From Verrucomicrobiia bacterium (GTDB lineage Bacteria; Verrucomicrobiota; Verrucomicrobiia; Limisphaerales; Pedosphaeraceae): a stretch of DNA of 64,000 bases. How positions within the stretch are numbered: the first letter of the stretch is position 1; each line of letters begins with the position of its first letter. The notes under the pieces are model-generated. The model had not been told where the DNA came from. It was given only the letters and a program-made list of their open reading frames with translations, and searched no databases. The DNA lies in the NCBI GenBank assembly GCA_036268055.1, contig DATAUW010000013.1:124001-188000 (forward strand). Direction: 5' to 3'. Of the stretch, positions 57,260 to 64,000 are shown in pieces. The position numbers and the translations under genes were made by a program.

Positions 57260-59719
57260 TTATTGATATATCAAGCGGAAATAAACCGCCGAACCAGCCG
57301 AAGCCATCGGCAGCTCCCAATTATTCGTGGCGCTGGAACCCGCCACATCGGACCAGTTCGTGCCCGGCCCCGAGGTTCGCATCTGCAACTTCCACCCCGT
57401 GTATCCGCTTGGCCAGCTTAAATTAATTTTGCCGGCGCTGATCCACGCAAAAATATTCGTCGGATTCAACAACGTGAGCAATGCGCTGTTGGTCACGCTC
57501 CCATCCGCGCCGGTCACTTGCACTTGATACGTGCCCGCATCGGCAAGCTCAACTGAATTTACCGTGTAAGAATTATCCGTTTGATTTTGCAGCAGCGCGC
57601 CATTTTTTCTCCAGGCATAATTAAAGGGCGGCGTTCCCGCGGCAACCGTGTCAAAGCTAATTGTAGCACCCAAACGCGCCGCTTGATTTGTCGGCCCGCT
57701 CGCCGTCGTGCCGCCCGATCCCAATCGAAATAATTTCGCCTGCTTCGCGCCGAGGTTCACCGTCCAGGTCGTTCCGCTAACCGGTGTAGAAATTCCGCTC
57801 CACAAATCTTCCGCCGTGTAACTCCCTGAAATCCCCAGCCGCGCGAGATTCAAAATTTCATTTGTGCCAGTCGCGCCATAATTGAACACCGCGACGTACC
57901 ACGTATTCCCATCCTGCCGCACAAAAACATTCGCTGCATTAGTCCCTGTGTTGCCTTCGACCGGACGAAAACTCACGCCGGCGCGCGCGACTGCATTTAT
58001 GGCCGAATGGGTCAGGCACATCTCCGCGAGATTCTGCCCCGCAGCCGAAGTTAAGTCGTCACCATTGATAAATATCGTTCCCGAGATGGCACAGTTAATC
58101 AGGCGGCTCTGATTTTCATTCGCGCTTGCTCCGGAAAATTTCATATTGTCCGGATCGTTATATTGATAACACCGCCCGCTGAGCCACCAACCGTAAGTCA
58201 CAGCTTGCATGGTGTTTTTCGTGTCGCTGATAGACGTGGAAGTATCACAATAAATTCGGCGCGCGTTCGCATATTGATGCGGAAAAATCGGCGCAATGGA
58301 TTCACTCAAAAACATACGGTTGCTATTTTGCTCCATCACGTATCGCATCCCGGCATTATAGGCCTGAATCCCAGTCGTGATGTTCGTATCATAATGCACC
58401 CCTTCCATTGCTCCGTGCGTAAGAAAATCCAGCTTCAAATAATCGAATCCTTTGGCTTTAAAATAACTGAGATAATAATTCACCAGTTGTTTGAAACCCG
58501 GATGCGTTGGATCAAGCGCTATTCCATTGTCGTGGGTCTCAATCGTCCCGTCCTCAGTGCGCAAGTAAGCGTCGCTCCAGCGATAAGCCCCGCTTCCCGT
58601 GATAAATGAATTTGAACCTTGCGCCGCCGTGCCCCAATACACAAATGGCGTCCAATAAATTCCGGCCTTCTGGCCATTCAAATGACAGTTGTCGGAAAAC
58701 TGTTGTAACTGCTGGTCACTCAAGTTGGACCAAAAGGCATCGAGATTGATATACACAACGCCGTGATCGTTGAAATGATTCGTTTGCAAATTTGCTTTAA
58801 TGAAATTTGCTGAGGCGCTGGCATTTGAATAGCTCACGCTGCTGGTATAAGCATACCAACTGCTCCACCCAAAAGGCACCCCGCCAGTCCAGGCAAGCTT
58901 GGGCGCGACCGCCGCATTCGCATCGCCGTACGCTTCCATCACGGTTCGCCAATCAGTGCCGAAGCCGACGAACACCGTTGGCGAAACAATCGTGTTGCCG
59001 CGCACCAAACCATGCTCAGACACGTCACGCGTATCGCTCGAAGTGATGCCACCGAATACGTTCAAAACATCAAGCTTGTTGCCGTCGCCTTGAAAATAAA
59101 CACCCGTCTTCCAGGTATCGTGAGTCACAGAACCCACCACCAAACCATTGCGCGTGGTGTTGTCATAAAACGCGGCCGCCTCATAACTCATGCTCGTATT
59201 CGCAATGGCCATCGCATTGTAACTAAAGCTGAACGAATCGTTATCGAAGGGCATCGTAAGCGCGCGGTCATCGCCATAGCTGCCGATGTCCACGCCGCCA
59301 GCCGTATCCATTACGACCGGTCCCATCCAGCGCGATTGCAAGGCGCTGCCCGAAACTTCCAGGCGCGTCAAGAAACTGTTGCTTTGATCGAGAATGAAAA
59401 TCTGTTTCATCGCCGGCAATCCAGTTCCCGTCGAAGTAACTTCGACTTGGTTATTCGTAACTGTCCAGGTGCGGTTGCTATAAATAGTGTCTGTGATATA
59501 AGTATCCAGTCCCACACCCGCATAGAAACCCGAAATCTTTAGCGAATTCTGCCAGTAAAAATTCGCGCGGCCCGTGCTCAAGTCATAATCCAATCGCACA
59601 TTGCCATTAGTCATCTTAACGACACTGCCGATTTGCACCGGCGACAGCAATAAACTTGCCTTGCTCGCCAGTGACATCCCCAGCCAGACTGATAAAACCC
59701 AAACAACAAATTTCATCAC
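57260..59719 (-). CDS. Secreted alpha-galactosidase-like glycoside hydrolase (clan D)
   Basis: 819 residues with a signal peptide (about 1-22). N-terminal beta domain, then a TIM barrel from about 290 with FGWSSWYAY and the nucleophile region DYLKLDFL, whose Asp is residue 431; the acid base is probably in the SESIAP or [10 protein letters not shown] stretch further on. Then a beta domain, an Ig-like domain (about 690-760, [15 protein letters not shown]) and a C-terminal module ending VYFRLIYQ. Family is GH27/GH36/GH31-like clan D; exact number uncertain. It starts with overlapping ATGATGA at the pseudopilin stop. Confidence 0.85.
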   Translation of the reverse strand: MMKFVVWVLSVWLGMSLASKASLLLSPVQIGSVVKMTNGNVRLDYDLSTGRANFYWQNSLKISGFYAGVGLDTYITDTIYSNRTWTVTNNQVEVTSTGTGLPAMKQIFILDQSNSFLTRLEVSGSALQSRWMGPVVMDTAGGVDIGSYGDDRALTMPFDNDSFSFSYNAMAIANTSMSYEAAAFYDNTTRNGLVVGSVTHDTWKTGVYFQGDGNKLDVLNVFGGITSSDTRDVSEHGLVRGNTIVSPTVFVGFGTDWRTVMEAYGDANAAVAPKLAWTGGVPFGWSSWYAYTSSVSYSNASASANFIKANLQTNHFNDHGVVYINLDAFWSNLSDQQLQQFSDNCHLNGQKAGIYWTPFVYWGTAAQGSNSFITGSGAYRWSDAYLRTEDGTIETHDNGIALDPTHPGFKQLVNYYLSYFKAKGFDYLKLDFLTHGAMEGVHYDTNITTGIQAYNAGMRYVMEQNSNRMFLSESIAPIFPHQYANARRIYCDTSTSISDTKNTMQAVTYGWWLSGRCYQYNDPDNMKFSGASANENQSRLINCAISGTIFINGDDLTSAAGQNLAEMCLTHSAINAVARAGVSFRPVEGNTGTNAANVFVRQDGNTWYVAVFNYGATGTNEILNLARLGISGSYTAEDLWSGISTPVSGTTWTVNLGAKQAKLFRLGSGGTTASGPTNQAARLGATISFDTVAAGTPPFNYAWRKNGALLQNQTDNSYTVNSVELADAGTYQVQVTGADGSVTNSALLTLLNPTNIFAWISAGKINLSWPSGYTGWKLQMRTSGPGTNWSDVAGSSATNNWELPMASAGSAVYFRLIYQ

Positions 59720-60504
59720 CAGTACGCATTGGTTGGGCTGTAGGTCATCGTTTCAACAATATTACTCGCAGGAAACAGAAAGTTGGAAACATGACCGTCG
59801 CCGAACAGGGTTGGAAAAATAGGACGCCCCTGATCGTTGTGCCACGCGCTCGCGGCGTTGCCGACATTGCGTCCGTACCAGGGAAAATCGCCTAGGATTA
59901 ATTTGGTTGATGATGCCAAAGCGATAGTTGCTCCCTTGATTGGCCCAAGGTTTCCGGGCAAAGGCCAGGGATAATCCGCCGAGCCACCCACGTGGACGAC
60001 ACCGTAACTGTCGAACCAAAACGCCGTGTAGTAACTGACCCCATAAGCATCCCAGCAGGATTTGACATCACTGTATTGGGCATCGCCATGATCCGCAGGG
60101 CAGTGCAATACATTCAAACTATTGGCCAGGTATTTATTTAGCGGACGAACGGTTTGCGGCACGTCTCCACCATTCGGCTGGACCGCTTCATAGCCCGGTT
60201 GCGATGGAGTAAGCGTCGAAGTCTGGCCCGCGTAAGCAACCCAATTTGACCACACCGGATAATAGTCCGCGTTATCGTCTGAATAGAGTGCGAAGGCGAT
60301 CCCCTGCTGCTTCTCGTTGTTAACGCAGTCCGTTCGTTGCGCCAATTTCTTAGCCCGCGACAATGCCGGCAGCAACAGTCCCGCGAGAATCGCAATGATC
60401 GCGATCACTACCAGTAACTCGATCAGCGTAAATGCCTGGCGCAAACGGCGCAGTTGCTCATTCAATGGATTCGCCTCCATTTCAATTTTCTTTATGGCTC
60501 TCAT
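59716..60504 (-). CDS. Pseudopilin of the glycan-utilisation locus
   Basis: 262 residues (an ATG at 60480 is also possible). Prepilin site [24 protein letters not shown] with A rather than G before the Phe. C-terminal H-x13-DG variant ([18 protein letters not shown]), close to but not exactly the H-X9-DG pattern. Its stop overlaps the alpha-galactosidase start, so it is translationally coupled to a secreted glycoside hydrolase, like the pseudopilin in the B12 operon to its surface protein. This repeated coupling suggests these pseudopilins support secretion or surface display of their neighbour. Confidence 0.88.
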   Translation of the reverse strand: MRAIKKIEMEANPLNEQLRRLRQAFTLIELLVVIAIIAILAGLLLPALSRAKKLAQRTDCVNNEKQQGIAFALYSDDNADYYPVWSNWVAYAGQTSTLTPSQPGYEAVQPNGGDVPQTVRPLNKYLANSLNVLHCPADHGDAQYSDVKSCWDAYGVSYYTAFWFDSYGVVHVGGSADYPWPLPGNLGPIKGATIALASSTKLILGDFPWYGRNVGNAASAWHNDQGRPIFPTLFGDGHVSNFLFPASNIVETMTYSPTNAYW

Positions 60505-60562
60505 AATGTTCGGCGTTCCAATGGTAAAATCTTTGCACCGGGATTAACCCGCTGACTTCTAA

Positions 60563-62383
60563 TCACTGTCCTTTCACCCGGAAAAATTTAGTCCCGCTGA
60601 TAGCATTCGTGTAAGGGCTCGTCGCTCCGGTCACATCGCTGAAACCGGTCAACGCATTTGCCGACTGTTGCAGCGTGCCGCTCGGCCACGTAACGATTAC
60701 GTTCGTGCCAGATTGCGCGATGGATACATTCAGCGGAGCTGACCCAATCGAGGCATAATTCAGACGTGAAAGCGTCAGTTGCGAACCACTGCTGCCGTCC
60801 GTGTAAAACGTCAACGTCTGCCCGGCCGACGCCGACAAGTTAGTAAAGCTCATCACAATTTCCGGCGATTGCGGCGCGTTAAGCGTAAAGTTTAAAATGC
60901 CATTCGCGTAGTTTGCGCCCGTCGCAACGCCCGACGGATCGCTGAATCCCGGATCACTCGTGAAGCCCGCGATGTTGATCTGGCCGCTGGTGTATTTTGT
61001 GCCGAACCCCGACAGCGCGGCGGTGGAAGCCAGTTGAACATTCAAAGTTTCGGTTCCATCCACGGACTGCGTATTGTTGCCGCCCGAGATGCCGAACCAA
61101 TTATAAGTCTCAAATAGATTGGCCGGTTGGGTTCCGGGATTATCAGAGAAACCGGCGAGGCTCAACAAACCATCGGGCGTGGTGTAAGTGGGTGAAGTAA
61201 TTCCGGCGAGATCAGGCGCAATCAGTGAATGAATATTCGCGTATCCAACCAGTGCGACGCCAAATTGGCTGTCGGTATCCGTCATACGCAACGTCTGTCC
61301 CGCCGATGCCGCGCGATTCGTGAAAAAGTAAGGATGAAATCCGCCATCAGCCACGGCGATAGTCAGCACTCCGTTGGTATATCCTGATGAAGTTGCGCCG
61401 CCGCCAGCATCAACAAAACCGGGGTCGCTCAAAAATCCAGATATGGCCAGATGACCTCCCGAATAGAGGCTGTCCAATCGAGACAATCCATTACCGCTGG
61501 TGAAGCTGAGTGTAATGCTCGCATTTCCGTTGATCACATTGCCCGTGGCGATACCAAAACATTGATCATAATAGCGTCCGAGGTTCGCCGGAGCCGTCGC
61601 GTTCAAATCGGAAAAACCTTTCACCGTCAGTGCGCCATCGTCAGTGGTAACGGCGCTGGTGGAATTTTGCGGAATCTGTGTCGGACTCAACTGCGGGCCG
61701 GCGACCGCTTCCTGAATATTCAATTGATGATAGCCGACAAACCAGCCCGTCGCGTCACCATTGGGTGATGGCTCGCCACTGATCGTCAAAGTGGAACCGG
61801 AAGACGACGCCGGATTGGCAAACAACAGTTGGCTGTAATCATTGCCATTATTATCCGAGGCGCAATCGAAGCTAACGACGCCGTTCGTGTAAGAAATATT
61901 GCTGATTTTCGGAGAACTATAAACCACCGCGCTGGCGACGGGATCGCTTTTGAAACCGGAAATATGTACGCGCGCCAGATTATTTGTTACCCCGCCGCTG
62001 CCGCCGGTATAGTTAAATTCGATCATCGAAGCGCCGACCGAACCGAACAACTGCGTCGTCATGGATTCGTTGCCGTCAATCAACGCGCCGTTGCCCACTC
62101 CTGAATCCACACCGATAAAAAGAAAATATTGGTAGATTCCCGCCGGCACGGTCGCAGCCTGGTCCGCCCATGCTGACACGGTAAAAAGATCATCCGCGTT
62201 GGTCGCGGTGATGGACTGTTGTTCGGTGCTGGAGGTGGCCTCAAACTGCGGATCGGAATTAAAGGCGTCCTGAAACACCGGATAGGCGGAAGCGGAGAGC
62301 GCGAGTGAAAGCGGCAAAAGAACTGCGGCTAACTTTGAGCCCGTGCGGCGCGTGGAATTTGCCGGGAACTGAGTGATGGTCAT
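60563..62383 (-). CDS. Secreted protein with three tandem copies of an undescribed domain
   Basis: 606 residues from the ATG at 62383; a 73-codon upstream extension is not credible and overlaps the AraC gene. Signal peptide ends LSASAYPV. Three internal repeats of about 145-170 residues (58-225, 243-386, 400-546) share a TDDG/LTVKGFSD start, an ISGFLSDP motif (141-148, 314-321, 471-478), a YTNGVL motif and an SAGQTL motif near the end. The last 60 residues (NVIVTWPSGTLQQSANALTG...FFRVKGQ) are the C-terminal module shared by other secreted proteins here. No known family was recognised. It heads the glycan locus, so glycan binding is likely. Confidence 0.82.
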   Translation of the reverse strand: MTITQFPANSTRRTGSKLAAVLLPLSLALSASAYPVFQDAFNSDPQFEATSSTEQQSITATNADDLFTVSAWADQAATVPAGIYQYFLFIGVDSGVGNGALIDGNESMTTQLFGSVGASMIEFNYTGGSGGVTNNLARVHISGFKSDPVASAVVYSSPKISNISYTNGVVSFDCASDNNGNDYSQLLFANPASSSGSTLTISGEPSPNGDATGWFVGYHQLNIQEAVAGPQLSPTQIPQNSTSAVTTDDGALTVKGFSDLNATAPANLGRYYDQCFGIATGNVINGNASITLSFTSGNGLSRLDSLYSGGHLAISGFLSDPGFVDAGGGATSSGYTNGVLTIAVADGGFHPYFFTNRAASAGQTLRMTDTDSQFGVALVGYANIHSLIAPDLAGITSPTYTTPDGLLSLAGFSDNPGTQPANLFETYNWFGISGGNNTQSVDGTETLNVQLASTAALSGFGTKYTSGQINIAGFTSDPGFSDPSGVATGANYANGILNFTLNAPQSPEIVMSFTNLSASAGQTLTFYTDGSSGSQLTLSRLNYASIGSAPLNVSIAQSGTNVIVTWPSGTLQQSANALTGFSDVTGATSPYTNAISGTKFFRVKGQ

Positions 62384-62510
62384 ATTTGATGGTGTGGTTG
62401 CTGGTTGTCGTGCTGTTGGAGAGAACGTGACATAAGCAACGCCAAACGGGAATGGACTCCTAGACTGACTACATGGATAATTGACCGGTAAAACGAAAAA
62501 GAAATTGGGC

Positions 62511-63398
62511 CTAGACGTTGTATCGCCGCCGATGCTCGGAAGGCGAATGTCCATGCAGCTTTCGGAAGGCGCGCGAGAAATAAAATTGCTCGGAAAACCC
62601 AAGCTGGTCGCTGATGGCTTTGATGGACAAATTTGTGCTGTTGAGCAGTTGCACCGCTCGCTGCATGCGCAGGTGGTTCAGATACATCAGCGGTCCATAA
62701 CCCGTCGCGCGGCGGAAAATCGTGGTATAATGCGAGCGCGATAAATTCACCACCGCCGCGAGCGTGGAAATGCGCAGCGGCTCGCGCAGATGCTCTTTCA
62801 TGAACTCGATGCTCTTCGCGGTGCGCTCGCGCACGTCCGTTTCGCCGTGCCAGAATTCATCCTTGTGCCGCAGTATCAATCCCATCAAATGCGCGAGCGA
62901 ATGAGCCGCGTAGGTCAGATGCGTCAACGTCGAGCCGTGTTCCAGCCCTTCGAGCACGTCTTCAAAAAGAGAAAATAATTGCACGTCACCGCCCAATCGC
63001 ACGACTGGCTTCTCAGGTTTGACTTCGAGCTTCTCCAGATAGAACGGCACGTTTTGGCCAATGGCGTGAAACCAGTGGATCGTCCACGGTGTTTCGCGCG
63101 ATGCGCCGTACGCGTGAGGCGTCGCCGCGGGGATGACCAGCAACTGGTCCTTGGCGATCTCGTGCTTGCGTCCGGCCATTTCGCACCAACCACTCCCGCG
63201 CGCGCAATAAATAAAAATCGTTTCCGGGCAACCGCGCTCGCGCGTGCATTTGTGTCCCTGCGCTTTCGGATAAAATCCGGCATCAGTCGGCAGCAAATGT
63301 TTGAGAAGCGGTTGCTGCATGGCCATCGCCACGACCGGACGCGGCACCACCACGAGACGTTCTCCCGGAAAACCCTCCTGCTTTTCTCTACGTTTCAT
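62511..63398 (-). CDS. AraC-family transcriptional regulator
   Basis: 295 residues. N-terminal cupin-like sensor domain (about 30-130, ETIFIYCARGSGWCEMAGRKHEI with VIPAATPHAYGA) and a C-terminal double HTH of AraC type (about 195-295, LRISTLAAVVNLSRSHYTTIFRRATGYGP and IKAISDQLGFSEQFYFSRAFRKLHGHSP). Very probably controls the glycan locus on the same strand below it (60.6-49.1 kb), in response to a monosaccharide such as fucose or galactose. 127 bases separate it from the next gene, so that gene may have its own promoter. Confidence 0.93.
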   Translation of the reverse strand: MKRREKQEGFPGERLVVVPRPVVAMAMQQPLLKHLLPTDAGFYPKAQGHKCTRERGCPETIFIYCARGSGWCEMAGRKHEIAKDQLLVIPAATPHAYGASRETPWTIHWFHAIGQNVPFYLEKLEVKPEKPVVRLGGDVQLFSLFEDVLEGLEHGSTLTHLTYAAHSLAHLMGLILRHKDEFWHGETDVRERTAKSIEFMKEHLREPLRISTLAAVVNLSRSHYTTIFRRATGYGPLMYLNHLRMQRAVQLLNSTNLSIKAISDQLGFSEQFYFSRAFRKLHGHSPSEHRRRYNV

Positions 63399-63539
63399 GT
63401 GCCGGCCATGTTTGCCAATCGCGCTGATGTGAATTCCCTATTGATAACACATTCACAGCTATCCAGCAACACACCCAAAAGGGTCGTGCCATTTTGCGAT
63501 AGAGAAGCAAGTCATGAAAATAATCTCCAAACATAAAAA

Positions 63540-63575
63540 GAGCCGCCATTTTTACAAACGGCGGCTCGCAAAAAA
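63540..63575 (-). terminator. Terminator of the PEP-CTERM gene
   Basis: A perfect 8-bp stem GAGCCGCC/GGCGGCTC (63540-63547 and 63560-63567). On the minus strand it is followed by TTTTTATG, with TTTTTTG before it. It lies just after the stop at 63587. Confidence 0.9.
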
Positions 63576-63586
63576 TAATTGCACTA

Positions 63587-64000
63587 TCAGCGTTTAACCC
63601 GGCGCATGAAAGCTATCGCGCCAATTCCCAAACCGAGAATCCCAAAAGTCGCCGGCTCGGGTACGTCCAGGTTGAAACCCAAATTCGCTACTGGATAAAT
63701 AGCGTCGCTGCCCGATTGGTTCGGCGGTTCAGCGGGATAATTTCCCGCGGAGTCGTAGCGTCCGGCACGGCTGAATTCCCAGCCGGAACCCAGTTGCACA
63801 TACTGTGAACTCCAATCAATTTGCCCCGAATCGCCATCGTCCGGCGACGGATTGGAAATAAAATCGCCCCACGTATCCACGCCATCCACTTGCGCGCCGA
63901 TGACATAATAACTGCCGTAGTTCAACTGCACCGTAGAGGCCAGCGGAACCCACCGATAACCATCAATGAGCGGAGCGGCTGTTCCCGCGGGCACGGTCAC
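63587..64000 (-). CDS. PEP-CTERM sorting-domain protein (5' partial)
   Basis: The C-terminal 137 residues of a secreted protein; the start lies beyond the right edge. It ends in a textbook PEP-CTERM tripartite signal: VPEPATFGILGLGIGAIAFMRRVKR (PEP motif, hydrophobic helix, basic tail, total within 25 residues). Such tails are processed by exosortase during export of exopolysaccharide-associated proteins. The remaining part (GSYYVIGAQVDGVDTWGD) is unassigned and may be a galactose-binding-like fold. It is the only PEP-CTERM protein in the window. Confidence 0.9.
   Translation of the reverse strand: MTVPAGTAAPLIDGYRWVPLASTVQLNYGSYYVIGAQVDGVDTWGDFISNPSPDDGDSGQIDWSSQYVQLGSGWEFSRAGRYDSAGNYPAEPPNQSGSDAIYPVANLGFNLDVPEPATFGILGLGIGAIAFMRRVKR

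Overview
The window looks like chromosomal DNA of a Verrucomicrobiota bacterium (Pedosphaera/Limisphaerales-like), probably from soil. Reasons, all inferred from protein content: three H-X9-DG type pseudopilins, a PEP-CTERM protein, a giant secreted PVC-type CxxCH cytochrome with two ThuA-like domains, several large secreted Ig/propeller proteins, and a family of hairpin-rich interspersed repeats between genes. No phage, transposase, CRISPR array or rRNA was seen.

Layout. 1-7.6 kb: cell-shape operon mreB(partial)-mreC-mreD-mrdA-rodA plus an RNase E/G gene, closed by a strong terminator. 7.7-10 kb: ECF sigma / anti-sigma / secreted protein operon and hisB. 10.7-13.1 kb: ABC-2 exporter with a TPR protein. 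13.2-13.6 kb: a type IV pilin-like gene with a sigma-54-type promoter. 14-22 kb: GDP-fucose synthase, SGNH hydrolase, the 1673-residue ThuA/propeller/HEAT/cytochrome protein and a pseudopilin. 22.6-26.4 kb: propeller sensor kinase and response regulator. 26.4-27.1 kb: on the minus strand, a sigma-54-type promoter, an 83-residue ORF and a long structured GTTAG-rich RNA ending at a perfect terminator. 27.3-29.6 kb: secreted protein and matrixin protease. 29.6-34.1 kb: a eukaryote-like hisA, a CvpA-like protein, a second sigma/anti-sigma pair and a polyprenyl diphosphate synthase. 35-37.8 kb: nitrogen module amt-glnK and a second PII gene, each with a sigma-54-type promoter. 38.3-43.1 kb: APC-USP transporter, tRNA-Pro, ispH with a zinc ribbon, dGTPase.

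43.8-48.6 kb: a cobalamin riboswitch reads into a secreted surface protein, a pseudopilin and a CWC/DUF5522 cysteine-rich protein, and faces a convergent YVTN beta-propeller gene. No transporter is present. I regard this as a candidate extracellular corrinoid-capture system. 49-63.4 kb: a minus-strand glycan-utilisation locus holding a GH95 fucosidase, an aldose epimerase, a DUF5107/TPR protein, an MFS sugar porter, a clan-D alpha-galactosidase, a pseudopilin, a three-repeat secreted protein and an AraC regulator. There is no SusC/D pair. The last gene is a partial PEP-CTERM protein.

Non-coding structure is unusually rich. Four sites match the sigma-54 -24/-12 promoter and share TGGCAT...GCT. 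Five copies of a composite multi-hairpin repeat show compensatory base changes. Two intergenic regions carry arrays with an exact 10-bp period. The repeat families all lie in one orientation. Start codons were chosen from overlaps, leader peptides and family alignments made by eye; no database search was run.
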